Positions 33,842-46,600 of a stretch of DNA of 64,000 nt are shown here, piece by piece. A program made the translations under genes and the position numbers. Source of the DNA: Emergomyces orientalis. Its lineage: Eukaryota; Ascomycota; Eurotiomycetes; Onygenales; Ajellomycetaceae. The DNA is taken from assembly GCA_002110485.1 (NCBI GenBank), contig MOWL01000089.1, forward strand, positions 806,001-870,000, read 5' to 3'. Position 1 is the first letter of the stretch. Every line of letters starts with the position of its first letter. The notes beneath the pieces are model-generated. The model was not told the DNA's origin. It was given only the letters and a program-made list of their open reading frames with translations, and did no database searches.

Positions 33842-36800
33842 ATGAGGAATCACCAGCCCCTGGCCTTGTTGGCCAGCCTCAGCTATCTCTTGCCCACATC
33901 TGCCACCGTTATACAAGCTCCCTTTGGCGATTATGTTGACCGCTGCCCGGGTCTATGCAGCGAACTCGGCCCCGATCCCTCCAACTGGCCCCGAATCCAT
34001 CATATTAGCGACCTTGACCGATGTCATGGGCCTGTTCTTTTCGATTTCAACGTGCAGAGCTTGGTGAATGATCCCAAAACACAAATTACGATCCGTACAT
34101 GTTCTCAGTCGGCCGAGGATGCCTCAGCATCGCCGAAGATGAAAGCCCGTGATTCGTCTACCACCACCGCCCCAGCCTCGACAGCAAATGTTCTCTCTGT
34201 CGAGAACGATTGCGGCGCGAAGACCAGAAAGGTCAAAGTAGCAGGCCGAATTGGAACTGGATTTAGCAATGCGAATACAAGTTCCCCGGTCCGCTTATCG
34301 GAGGCTTCATTAGCAATCGACCAACTTGCCGCATACCTTAAGAAAGGGGCGTCGTGCGGATCAACTATTATGTTCGCAAAGACCAGAGACACGGTAGTTG
34401 GCCTCTATTCCGGCGCAGAAGTTGAGAAGGCCAGTGCCTCTGGTTTAGTTGAGGCGTTCCAAGATCGCGCCCGGAATGGCGCTCGTATGCTCCAGATTTG
34501 CGACCCGCAGGGTACAGCAGCTCACACATTGGGCATTTTTGCTGGTACAATGGCGGAGCTAGGAAATGTTCAGGAAGCTGTCAAATCCTGGGCCGAATCC
34601 AAGTGTGCAAATGGCCAGGATTTAAACCCCGTGGATGGCCTAGAAATGAGCATTCTTGTTTCTTCCATCGACTCCAATAGTACATCCGATCAGATGGCTA
34701 GAAGGGCTACGAGGCCTCTTCGTCCAAGAGCTTATTGTAGAGATATCCAGGTGAAGAGCGGTGACAGTTGTGCCTCTCTAGCCACCCGGTGCGGTATTTC
34801 AGGGAACGATTTCATGAAGTTCAACCCTGCCAAAAACCTTTGCTCAACACTCAAGCCAAAGCAGTATGTCTGCTGCTCAAAAGGGAATTTACCCGACCAC
34901 ACCCCGCAACCAGGGAAAGATGGTAGCTGTTTCAGTTATACCGTCAAGTCCGGTGATGGTTGTTGGGCTATAGGGGACGCATTCGGCATTACTCAGGACC
35001 GAATTGAGAAAGTAAATGGCAAAACATGGGGTTGGGGGGGCTGTGATCATCTCCAAGTAGGCCAGATCATCTGTCTGAGTACGGGTACCCCACCTTTCCC
35101 CCATCCTATTCCGAACGCTCAGTGCGGGCCGCAAATCCCAGGCACGGTGAAGCCAAAGGATGGCACCAAATGGGCGGATATGAACCCTTGTCCATTGAAC
35201 GCATGCTGTGATGTATGGGGCTTTTGCGGGACGACAGAGGAGTTTTGCACTCCGACACCTGCCGACACGGGTGCACCGGGAACTGCACGACCTGGGACAA
35301 ATGGATGCATTTCTCACTGTGGCACTGACATTGTTAATAATGATGACGCGCCGGAGACGTTCCGGACCGTGGGGTATTTCGAGGCTTGGAATGATAACCG
35401 GCCATGCCTTAATATGGACGTATCGGAAATCGACACGACCGGGCTTACACACATCCACTTTGCTTTTGCGACAGTGACTGAAGATTGGAAGGTTGATATA
35501 ACTGAGGTCGAGGACCAATTCGACAAATTCCGTGAGCTGGACGCCGATGTTGAAAAAATTGTCTCTTTCGGCGGCTGGGCTTTCTCTACAGAGCCTGGAA
35601 CATTTCAGCGATTCCGTGACGCCACCAAGCCGGAAAATCGAGAGGCATTTGCAACAAGCTGCGTAGCATTCCTCGAGGACAACAGCCTAGATGGACTCGA
35701 CTTTGATTGGGAGTATCCTGGAGCGCCAGATATCCCAGGTGTGCCCCCGGGTACAATAGAGGAGGCAAAAAACTATCTCGAGTTCCTCAAACTGGTCAGA
35801 GGCAAGATGCCAGATGGCAAGTCACTCTCCATCGCTATACCAGCGTCATATTGGTACCTAAAGCAGTACCCGGTTGCTAAGATGCAAGATGTCGTGGATT
35901 ATTTCATATACATGACCTATGATTTTCATGGCCAGTGGGGTGAGTTTACCTTTTTCTTGATTAAAGACCTTTTCTTCATTTTCTATTCCTCCTTCTTTCT
36001 CGAATACAGATTTCCTGAACGGCGCTAACGTGATTTTGCGACAGATATGGGCAATGAATTTTCGGTTCCTGGCTGCAAGGAAGGAAATTGTCTCAGATCG
36101 CGTGTTAACATATCAGAGACTACGACTTCATTATCCATGGTCACCAAAGCCGGTGTGAAGGCTAATAAGCTACTGGTAGGCATCACAAGCTACGGACGAA
36201 GCTTCCGTATGTCAGACTCAAGCTGTGACGGCCCTATGTGCACCTTCACGGGAACTAACGCCAAATCCGACGCGTACCCGGGTCGATGCACGGAACAAGG
36301 AGGCTATATCTCGAATGCTGAGATGCAGGAAATCATCGATGACCATGGAGACTACAGTCTCGTCAAGACCTCCTATGATAAGGCATCTGACTCCAACATA
36401 CTGATATACGGAACCAAAGAAAAGGCCGATTGGGTTGCGTACATGGACAGCACGACCAAGAAAAGCCGTGGGAACTGGATCAAAGGTCTTAACTTTGGCG
36501 GTACCACAGACTGGGCAGTCGACTTGATGGAGTTTGTGGATGACGGTGGCGAGGAGCCAGAGGAGCCAGATGACGAGTGCAAGCCAGAAGATGCAACCTA
36601 TAGCGACGAGGTTATGCCCGATGGAAGCTATATGCCATGGTATCTAATGGATCCTGAGAACAGCGCGAGTAGTGGGGTAGTGTATGTTACGATCGTCAAT
36701 CTGACCCCCCACAAATTCAACCTCGACGACACACACTCGTACCAGATGAAACAGTTCGAGTTTGGTGGGATCCCACAGGGCCGTGCACGCCAAAATACCG

Positions 36801-38302
36801 CCGAGTACGGCGGCGGTAACCCAGTAGACACTAACGGAGAGGCCTATTACAGTCTTGAGGGCACAAAGAAAAAATTCGTCATTCGAGCGACCACACATAT
36901 CCCGCATACCTATCCCCATCGTATTGTCGTCGACCTCACCGGCTTGGGCCTGGGCCAGCGAGAATACATGGTCCCTGAGCAAGAGTCACCAGTGACGCTA
37001 GTCATCACAGGCAGCAATGATTATGGCTTCATCACATCTATAAGCCACGGTCCGGGCAACTGGATGAAGAAAATGTACGATGTCATCAAGGACCGGGAAA
37101 TTCGTCATATTGTCATGCCAGGTACGCACGATTCAGGCATGAGCACCATCACCAACAAGATCAACTCAATCGGTACCAAGGCAAATACACAGACACAGGG
37201 CATCAACATTTATGACCAGCTTCGAGCCGGGGCCCGATGGTTTGACCTGCGCGTGTGCACCGTGCACCCGATCCCAGATAACGGGACCTGGGCTTTCTGG
37301 GTATTGCACGTGAACAATGAGTTGGCAGATGTGGCAATAGGAAATTCAGGCGAGTCGCTGGACAATGTCATTGACGAAATCAACAAATTCACTGATGAAA
37401 ACCCCGGAGAGGTCATCTTTTTCCGTGTTAAGTATATGGTGGGTTTACGCAAAGTGTTGTCTAAGGGTCCGATTTATTGGGGAAATAATATCTGGAACGA
37501 CTGGATCTCCAAACTGAAGAAAGTCAAGAATCGTTGTGGAAACCTCGACACCAGAGGGACGTTCCAAGAGCGGGAAGCGTCCTTCTTCATGGATGAGAAT
37601 GACGGCAAGGGCTGTGTCATCTTCCTCCTTGACAGTAAAAACCTGCGAGACACGCCAGCAGACTCGGTACCCGACGGCATTTACAGTTCCGATGAGGTGG
37701 ATTATTGGGATAACTGGTCGGACAAAGACGACACCGAGGTGATGGCCGATGACCAGATAAAAGACTGGAATAGTATCGATCGGGACAATAATGTCAATGA
37801 CCGACTCCTTATTGGGCAATGGTTAGTGAGCACCGAACTGCTCGTAGCGAACGAATACGGCCTGCAGAATCTCGCGATCTTGCCAACTAACCCAGCCTTG
37901 TACTGGAAAGGCCTCAACCACATGAGCCCCCTGAAATGGCCCAACGTGATCATGGTCGACTATATCGGTGTAGTAGTCAAGGATTACACGGCCTGGGACG
38001 ACCTCAGTGCTGAGCTGTACACGTTGGTGGTGGGGCTTAATTTGTACATGATAAGTGAGAATTGCGGCATCAGCAAGCGGCGGTCTCCTGTCCTGCCATC
38101 CCCGAAGCGCAAAGCGGTGGGCCAATTGGCCGCGGCGCCGTGGAAAGGCATCATCTTCGCCAACGGAACCAAGATTGATGATGCGCCTCCCGGTTTGCAT
38201 CCTGGGCGTGTTGAAATTTTGAGGGCTGGCACGGTATTTCGTAACGGCACGGTGTTGACGACGGATGTCACGAATTCAGCTTTTGGTTCTTTGTTGTTGT
38301 GA
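33842..38302 (+). CDS. Secreted killer-type GH18 chitinase fused to a PI-PLC-X-like phosphodiesterase module
   Basis: Two exons, join(33842..35939, 36045..38302), encode about 1451 aa. MRNHQPLALLASLSYLLPTS is a signal peptide. The cysteine-rich region that follows (RCPGLCSELGPDPSNW, DLDRCHGPVLFDF) is typical of subgroup-C chitinases related to the zymocin alpha/beta subunit. LysM domains lie at about 297-345 (VKSGDSCASLATRCGIS) and 362-412, chitin-binding type 1 at about 427-470 (NACCDVWGFCGTTEEFC), and GH18 at about 508-870 with the catalytic DGLDFDWEYP at about 617. The expected end of GH18 (LNFGGTTDWAVDLMEF) is followed, in the same uninterrupted exon, by an acidic linker (EEPEEPDDE). Then comes a beta-rich domain (VYVTIVNLTPHKFNL, GRARQNTAEYGGGNP) and a PLC-X-like domain: RHIVMPGTHDSGMST at about 1053, ARWFDLRV, and WVLHVNN at about 1119. 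The His-Asp, Arg and second His of the PI-PLC active site appear to be kept. An upstream ATG at 33710 would mask the signal peptide. Likely role: chitin degradation coupled to phospholipid or GPI cleavage; the coupling is inference. Confidence 0.88.
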
Positions 38303-38690
38303 GTCGTGGTGGAGGAGTTAGGCGGTATGGGCTTTTGGTTAGATACGCATGGCTATTTTTAAGATTTAAATTTTGAATTGAATTTGGCCGTCGTGGAAGA
38401 TCCACGCCGTGTCTGCAGATCTTACTTATTATTCCTCCCAGTTCGTCCAATAAGGAAGCGCTGGAAGGACCACTTGGCTAAAACGAATATCCCCAGAAAC
38501 CAAGGGTTCTTAAGTTGGCATAACAGTCTCAGCCCCCTAGATCTGAACAAGAATAGGAGGAATTTTTGGTGGTGGATGCTCGAAGGCTGCAGTTAAATGT
38601 CCATAGGCACGCGCAGGTGGATGTCTGTAGGCTGAGAGACTGAATGCCCTGTAGAATTTAGTGTATTCGAAAATTGTCAGTTCTTGGCAT
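38303..38690. other. 3' flank of the chitinase-PLC gene
   Basis: About 390 bp between the chitinase-PLC stop codon and the foldback element; it should contain the 3' UTR. No gene is seen. Confidence 0.45.
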
Positions 38691-39110
38691 GCAAAATCAA
38701 CCCCCAACATGTCACCCTCTTCTACTGCAATTTCTATACAAATCTGAGAATTATTAGAAGATGATGAATTAATACACAGAATGTCTCTATTCTCTCTTTC
38801 ACTCTTTATATTTCTACATTTTCTACACTTTCTACACTCTCTATTCTCTCTATTCTCTCTATTTCATCTATCATCTTTTTCATTCTCTATCTCATCTATG
38901 TAGAGAGTGAAAGAGAGAATACTAGGGATGAAAAGAAGTGTGAAGAGATAGCAAGAGTGAAAAAGAGAATAGATCAATTAGAGAGATTAGAAAAATTATA
39001 AAGAATAGAAAAAATAAAGACATTCTGCATATTAATTCATCATCTTCTAATAATTCTCAGATTTTGTATAGAAATTGCAGAAGATGAGGATGACATGGGC
39101 TGATTTTGCC
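38691..39110. mobile_element. Foldback MITE-like element with long terminal inverted repeats
   Basis: The left arm (about 38691-38785) contains GCAATTTCTATACA, then TCTGAGAATTATTAGAAGAT, GATGAATTAATA and CAGAATGTC. The right arm (about 39019-39109) is its reverse complement with a few mismatches and one indel (GACATTCTG to TGTATAGAAATTGC and on to GATTTTGC). The interior is pyrimidine-rich at the left (repeated CTATTCTCTCT and CTACACTTTCT) and purine-rich at the right (AGAGAGTGAAAGAGAGAATA), so nearly the whole 420 bp folds into one hairpin. There is no coding capacity. A non-autonomous DNA transposon is the best explanation; I could not define a target-site duplication with certainty. Confidence 0.75.
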
Positions 39111-41133
39111 TAACTTAACCACTCTAAATGTAATTATACATTCACAATTCTTCTGTTCAACGGAAGCAGTGATGGTTATGCTGAACCTCACCTAAATCAG
39201 CTCCACCATAAGCCACACAAAGCAGTTTTAAACATAAACCCAACAAAATGTAAACAAAGAGAGACATATCAAACCTGTAAATACTAGGGCCGTAGGTAGT
39301 ACCTAGGTGCATATCTGCTAATGATAACTTGGGCTTGATTAGTATGCTTACGCCCCTAGTGTGACTGTCCATCATGGTTATCTGACCTGGTTCCAACTCA
39401 TAATCCTTATTCCAGGCGTTAAATCCTCATTTGAGTCAATGACTTGATCGTTTGCCTTTTGCTCAGCTTCTCTGCCCAAGGTTCAACCCATAGGACGGAT
39501 TTCGGCCTTGGTGAAGGTATCAATTTCTCTTGAGGATATATTGTGCTAAATAAGGGGCCAGAGTAACTGTTCAGCATCATTCTCAATTAAACAACAAAAT
39601 ACCACAAATATTACTGCAAGGTAGCAAACGCTGTTGAGTACAAATTGCATGAGTACCAATGGCATAATCAAAGACTGATTCTTTATAGGTATCGAAGTGA
39701 GATAGATCTGATATTGATGCAATATTGATATCAATTTCATCATTCTCTGCTGGTTGAAGCGGGGGAATAAATAACAGGAATAAAGAAACTGAACTCACTT
39801 ACTGTGAACAAAAAGGATATTTACACCTGATAATTACCCATCCATGGATATGGATAGCTAGCTGTCCTAGGGCCTCCTTCTCCATTTACCTACTGGTGCC
39901 AGCTCGTTGATGATGTCGCCCACAGGTCCATCCAAACGTTGCGCGGCCATTTGAAGGGGCCATGGTTTTCACAGCGTGGCCCTGGACATAAACCAAGCCG
40001 GTTCTCGGGAATGCTGTGTACATGGAAAATCAGTCTTTCATAATGACATCTAGTGGTGTGTGAAGTGAACCTGAATGAAATTGAGAGCTCGCGGCAGTTT
40101 TACCCCCAGGTGACTTGTTCAAGGGAATTGATCAGCAATGCTATTTACTGCTGGAAGATCAATGGCCTTATGCATCTCACCAAGCAGCAGGTCGAGCACC
40201 CTTGAACTGAATCAAAAGAAGCCAAGAGAGTAGTTGAGAATGCAAAATGTGACTCAAACTTTAATTCAAAGTTGTTTGTAAATTACAATTGACTCAGAAT
40301 GGGTTTATATTGCTTGGGAAGATTGAAGTTGTGGAGAGCTGACTGCTTTTAAGTGGCATGCACGCATCTGGCATCGATAAAGGTGGTTAATCTAATAGTT
40401 AGTCGGGGGTATGAGTTATATCATTTTCCCCATTTGCATTGTTAATTTGTTTTTTTTTCCTCGCGGTTTTACATTTTCTGCATTGGCCTCTATTTTCTCT
40501 TCATCTTTCTTTAAGACTGGCTGTTCTCTCTCTTTTCTTTCCTTCGCTTTTTTCTTTCTTTTCTTCAGAATTATTATTATAATCTTCTCTAACGAAGGCA
40601 TATTAAATATAACTAACAGTAACATTCTCCCAACGTGAGAAAAGATAAAACCGAATTTCCCAATATTAGAACCCGAAAGAGTACAGTAGGCGGATGAACC
40701 AGCTCCGGAAATAATATTTGGGCGACGAATGGCAAGACATTTGAAAAATGGGAAAGAAAACAAAAATCAGGTACGGGCGCCTTGCAGCTTGCTCGAATAA
40801 ATGACAAAAGGACAGGAGAAATACAGATGGAGAAACAATGGAAAGGCCAGAAAGAGAGGAAAAGCAAGTGTCACAGAACGATGTGAAAAGTTGACAGGGA
40901 GAGAGAGTAGAGAAGAAATCCAGAAGAGATAACGAAACGCCACCAAAACTCCTTTTAACAACGCGATTTTAAATTCCGCCCGGGGGCCGTGCGCTCAGTG
41001 GTTCGCTTCGGTTGTGCATTCGTCGAACAGAAGAGGAGACATAATTACATATATATCATGTTTATACTGCATGTATATCATATTTTTGAAATAGTCAAGT
41101 AAACAAATCAAATCATATATGCCGGCTGAATGA
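39111..41133. other. Intergenic region between MITE and sugar transporter
   Basis: About 2 kb of AT-rich DNA with T-rich and then A-rich stretches (about 40440-40570 and 40800-40930). Open frames of 60-115 codons are low in complexity and unsupported. The right end should be the transporter 3' UTR. Confidence 0.45.
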
Positions 41134-43460
41134 CTATCTAGGGACTATCACTGGACCCAGAGGCGGTGCGTTCTGTGGTGAGAAGGTAGTAGTGGGCTTG
41201 TCCCGCTCGGCAGCTAGTCCAGTATTATCAGTGTTCTCGTTGCTATCACCGTTGCCGATGACAGTGCCAGCACCGTCACCAGCTGTGGCCGTTACCTGGA
41301 TATCTCGCATCACAGTATCCCTTTGTGTTTGGGTGCGTTCAGCAAATGTATGCTTGGCCTCGATATCACCATGTTCAGCTGCGATGGTTTCTTTGGTGGC
41401 GACGCGTGTCTTCCATGCTGGAGTGCCCTGGAGGAAAATCTCCTCGACGGCTTCGAGGGATTTCCCGGCCGTTTCGGGGAAAGCGAAGAAGACGTGGATG
41501 GTCATTGCGGCACAGAAGGCTCCGAAGACTGTTCGGTGTCAGTATTTATCTATTTAGAGAGGAGAGTGGGTCTAAAGCGAAAAATAAAAGGGGTTTGAAG
41601 AGATCAAATGATCTAAACTTACTCATATATGCTCTCCACTGGATATTTTCGAAGGCTGGCGGGACAAAGTAGGATAGGGCAAAGTTAAAAATCCAGTTGG
41701 CAGATGTGCAAAGTGCCACTGCTTTCCCGCGGAAACGGAGTGGAAACAGCTCTGGCGGGTAGATCCAGGAGACGGGACCCCATGTGGGAGCAAAGGAGGC
41801 CACAAAGAGATATGTGCAGGCCACGACGGCTTTGGCGGCGGCACCCGGATTGACAGCCCACGACACCGCTTTGACGCCGTCAATACCCCCAGGGACATAG
41901 TGGCCATTGGCTCCCATGATGCCGCCTGTCGCAAACATCCAGGTACACATGAGTAGTCCGCCGACTAGGAGGGTTGGACGTCGGCCCCATTTATCCACCC
42001 AGATAAGGGCGGGGACAGTCATGGCCACGTCTGGGAAAATGGTTAGCCGGGAGTAGTTACTTGGGGTGAGTACCTTTATGGGGTCATACTAATGATGAAT
42101 TGAATCGAGGATGACACGAGCAAAGTGTTTCCTCTCAAGCCAGCCATTGCGAAAACGTAGGTAATCTAGGTCAAATCAGTATAGTCACAAGATTCTTTCA
42201 CTTTTTATTATTTTTCATTATTTAAAAAGAGGGGGAGATGAAGAGAGCTGGCTGATCTGCCAAGGGGAATGGATTGATTGCGTACATAATACATCATCAC
42301 GTTCATTCCTGTCAATTGGCTCCAGATCTGAGTGAAGACACCAACGTGTGTTCGGAAAATCATATTCCGTTTGAGAAGGTCGAAATACCTGCATGGAATT
42401 AGATCGTTGTCTAATTTAAGTACGGACGGTATAGTGAAATCAGAGAAGAGGCACATACGTGGTGTCGTTAATTTTCTCCAGCTGTACAAAAAAGTCGATT
42501 TCCTGCAGTTCGGCTCGAACAAAGGGATGATTGGCATCGCCTTTGGCATGGATGGCAGATATAATTCTTTCAGTTTCACTCCAGAGACCCTTTTTGGCGA
42601 GCCAGCGAGGAGATTCAGGCATGAAAAAAAGTGCAATAAGGAGAAAGACGCCAGGAATCATTTGGAGGGCCCAGGGAACTCTGAAGGCTGCTGTTCCGTT
42701 TTCTGGCCCGATGAATGTACATCCATATGACATATAGAACATAATCAGGATACCTTTTGTTGGCCATGAGTTAGTGGTTGGAAAGTAATCTTTAAACAAA
42801 TGAATACTACTAGGCTTACCCCAAGTAATGGCCCACTGTTGTGCGCCAACTAATCTCCCTCTTCGCGAAGGAGGAGCTAGTTCCGAAATATAGACGGGAA
42901 CCTGAGCAGAGCAAATACCCACAGCGAAACCGTTGATAAAGCGCCCGCCTATAAGCATACCGATGTTCTGAGACGCGGCGGAGATGATACTTCCGATAAT
43001 CCTACGAATAGTTTACAGCGGTAAGCAAAACCCTCTAAGATCTTGTTTTGGGGTTCTACTAACCAAAACGCTGAGCCGACTTGGATGGATTTCTTTCGAC
43101 CAAGGATATCTGAGAGGTATCCCGAAACAAGAGCGCCAATCCAGGAGCCAGCGGGCATGGCGGCGGTGATACCGCCTTGGGTACTGGGTCTAGGGCCACT
43201 ACAGCGACCCTCGGGGTTTTCCGGGGTGATCACCCCGTAGTAGTCCGGACCTTCGTTAAAGAAGCAAAGGTACTGGGGGGTGGAAATGCTGTACAGAAAG
43301 AGCTGTCAGATGCACTACAAAATTACTGTTAAAAGGGTGGGGTAACTTACAGTGCAGACATAGAGCTGATATCAAAACCGAACAGACCACCGCCTACCAC
43401 GGCAACAGCCGCGATGGCGTATATGTTCGTCAACTCGCGTACCATGGACTGCCCTGGCAT
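41134..43460 (-). CDS. MFS sugar transporter (hexose/quinate permease family)
   Basis: This is a proton-coupled sugar porter of the plasma membrane; substrate unknown. Eight exons are inferred on the minus strand, the first four being 43351..43460, 43064..43288, 42820..43001 and 42459..42753. The remainder lie at about 42288-42391, 42090-42170, 41630-42030 and 41134-41530. The protein is about 540 aa. Order of motifs: MPGQSMVRELTNIYAIAAVA (first helix) and GGGLFGFDISSMSAL; GSWIGALVSGYLSDILGRKK (sugar-porter DxxGRR loop); GGRFINGFAVGICSAQVPVY and SELAPPSRRGRLV; FFMPESPRWLAKKG (PESPR motif); QLTGMNVMMYY (QxxGxNxxxYY); WVDKWGRRPTLLVGG; PELFPLRFRGKAVAL; and PETAGKSLEAVEEIF, the C-terminal PETKG-type motif. 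A 90-residue hydrophilic tail follows, rich in Thr/Asp/Asn. The imperfect tandem repeat upstream lies in its promoter. Confidence 0.9.
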
Positions 43461-43493
43461 GGTGTCCGATGACGAGGTCAGTTGTGAGCTATC

Positions 43494-43612
43494 AGCAGCC
43501 AAAGTAGAAATTTATAGACGAGTGGGCTATAGTAGCGATGGAGCAGTTAGGGGGTTTCAGTAGCCAAAGTGGAAATTTGTGGGCAGGCGGGGTACTGTAG
43601 CGATAAAGAACA
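43494..43612. repeat. Imperfect tandem duplication in the transporter promoter
   Basis: Two copies with a period of about 64 bp share CAGCAGCCAAAGTAGAAATTT / CAGTAGCCAAAGTGGAAATTT, then GTGGGC/GCGGGG and TAGTAGCGAT / TGTAGCGATA. The first copy begins 34 bp upstream of the transporter ATG, so the block occupies the leader or proximal promoter. Divergence between copies suggests an old duplication. Confidence 0.65.
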
Positions 43613-46600
43613 AAATAGATATCAAGGGAAGTAAATATCTGAAATGACATAGAAGTGGAACAGGTGGTCACTCTCCCAGACGGGTTTCTATGCGTGAATA
43701 ACAGAGCCAAAACGGGTGGAAAGTGAAAGATCTCGGGTTAAAAAACCTGGGCGGACGACCCAGGTATATATGAAACCAAGCACTACCCAGCTGCCGGGGC
43801 TCCACGGTCCAAATGCAGATAGCCCGGAGAAGGTTTAGGATACCTAAGTTTAGGAGTCATTAGTGGGATTAACCGGAAGTTAAACAGGTGCAACCAAGTA
43901 ATCGGTACGCCAAAAAGAGATAATGGAGAAGCGTATTTCGGCATCCATGATCTGTGATCTGAGCTTATCTGTGATAGACATAACTTACACCGGGGCAGCT
44001 AAGGCCCAAGCCATTCTCACTGGGAAGCGCACATAGAAGTATGTACATCTATTTACTCTGGCAAATTATTTATTTGCATGGTGGTTTTGACACTTTCAGG
44101 CATGACCAACCATCATCTTCAACCTGCTTTCTCACTGGCAGAGGTAATCAGAGATATGTACATAGCTGCTCTCGGAATATGAGCAAATATAGATTCGTTA
44201 TAAAAAGTTGACAACGTAGAGACCCCGCTCGTGGATTCCCTTTCGATTCTAGAAATATTGTTCAGGACGATTGCTCGAAGTATGAATGGAAGGTAGCTTG
44301 GGAAACATTTTGAGATGGAATGGGCGCATATGACCATTACATACATCATATATCGCAGTTAATCTCCAGGTTTAGCTTTGCTCTTGTCTATTATAATTGT
44401 CATGCCGACAAGCCTTAAACCTGATAAGCTCAAGGTTATCTTAAATGGCTCACTGAGTGATTGATAAACCTGCAAATTGACGTGGAATTCAGCGAGAGGG
44501 CCAACCTACTAATTAGAGCGACTTGGATAGGTGAACTCTGTGGAATAGGCAGCTATTAGTTTTGAAGTATGTTAGTTGATGTCGAATTTGATAAGACAAG
44601 AGAATAAAGCCGTTACCCGATAGCCGTTTGTTGAGCCGTTGTTGAAGGTTGTTGTTGGGTCGAGGGTTAACTAGGCCCCGCGAGCAGCCGTGCCAAGACA
44701 TCCCGAGTCGGCAACCCGAACAAGCTTTTATTTCAACCGCCAGCTTACCCGCGACGAGCAACTATAATACATCGAATACTAGATCGTTGGAATAAACCAG
44801 CCGCGATGCTAGGTTCCACACCCTCTTTTTGCCATTATATTTCTCGGTTAAGTTAGCTGAAAACGGGAGCATATTTTATATGGGTGGAGAGGAGGACACA
44901 ATCTTTTATCCTCATTTTCAAAGCTTACTATTTGCAAAAAAGATCTGATACTTTTTCAACTCCAAAACGGAGTTTAGAACCTTGCCTGCCTTGCCTGGGC
45001 TCATTGGCTAATCAAAATGGTCTGGTCGGAGCCTAGACTCTTGGTCGTCTTAGAAAGCAGTTTATTTTTGTACGCAGAACTGAACTTTAAACCTAAAACC
45101 TGAAGCGACTTGAGATAACTTTCGGAGCAAGAACGTTACCAAGGTTTCGTCGTTCCTCCTCCAAAATTAGTAAATGCAATACGGCGTGACCTAAAACCTA
45201 TATTTCTCGACTGGAGGGTTTATGGCTTCGGAAGAGTAATCTTTAGGAAAGCAGCGAGCCTATTTGGGTTATTCAAGGAATGCCTACCAAGTGTCAATTA
45301 TCATTTATTTGATGCCACCCACGGATGAAGGGCGATTATGTCGCGTTTTGTTAATGTTCCTTCTTTTGAAACGGTGGCAAAAATAGTAACCAGTGAAAAT
45401 GGCTCTCATGGTTAGCCGTATGAGCCTAGCCACACTTGGAATTTACATTTATTTTTATCGCACACCACGGCACCACCAAGAAGTGTTTATTAGTACCCAT
45501 ACGGTTGAAACTGTGAACTCGTAATTTTTATTTTTATTTTTTACTGAAACAAATCTTGCGATTGGATCCCTGTACATTCTTCTCAAGGTTGAATTCTGAC
45601 TACTTGGATGATGAATAATATCTGTGATTATCTAGACTTACTCATCAATCTCAGGTCACTGCGTGCAGCGTAACCAAGGACACCGGCAGACGATGGAAAT
45701 CGAGGGCTCGTCATTGGCCTAGGAACGCCTTTGGTAGTCTTCAGGAACACTTAGCAGTGAGGGTGATCCAGCTGCCGAATGAGGGGTAATCAAGATACTC
45801 GAGGTGCTGGGGCATTTTTTAGTTAAACCCGACCTCCGAAGGCGAACAGCTAAACTCTACCTTTTCTTTTCATTTTCATTTTTTTTTTCAATTTCTTCTT
45901 TGCCGTCCAAGCACAAAGCGCAAAGGAGTTCCCTAACTATAGAACAAATAATATACGCAAGGAAATTTTTTTTTTCTAGTTGTTCCATAGTTCCCAAACT
46001 GACGAAATTCCGATTCGAAAAATACTCTAGCCGTTCGCGATTCTGTTCTCTCCCTTGTATATGTATGTACTGTACTCTGTACCTAGGTGTGAGTTTCATA
46101 AGTGGCTTGAATTAGAAGTTTTCTAGAATCTAATGGTTAAATTAGGCCATTTCCTTGGTACTCAGGCACTAAAATTGGAAAGCCGCTCAAAGCAATGTGG
46201 GTTTGATATGGGAGCCTTGAGAAGGTCCCACGGTCAGGGTATATGTTACCAATACTTAGGTAGCTTATCCAAACTGAACTTGGAACCTTGCCTCCACTCA
46301 GCCAATCCCTGAGTACCCAATTCAAATCTTTAGATTGGATAAGATAGGAGGGCAACAGTAGGGGCAGCCACTCTGAGGGAGACAGAACGGAGATGTTAGG
46401 GAAAATGTCGCTGGTAAGCTATACTATGGTTAAGCAGGAGTTCAGGGACAACGCAAGGTTTGATTTTTTGACCTACATGGCGGCTGTGATTGGAGAAGTT
46501 GGGCCAGCACCAAGGGAACTTTACCTAGGCACACCTTAGCCGATTGGCATCAATTCAACCACCATGTGGGGTGAAATGAGGAATAATAATAAATAAATAA

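Noticed and set aside
38780..39000. Possible CRISPR-like or satellite array
   Set aside because: The CTATTCTCTCT repeats are irregular and form the interior of a foldback element; the genome is eukaryotic.
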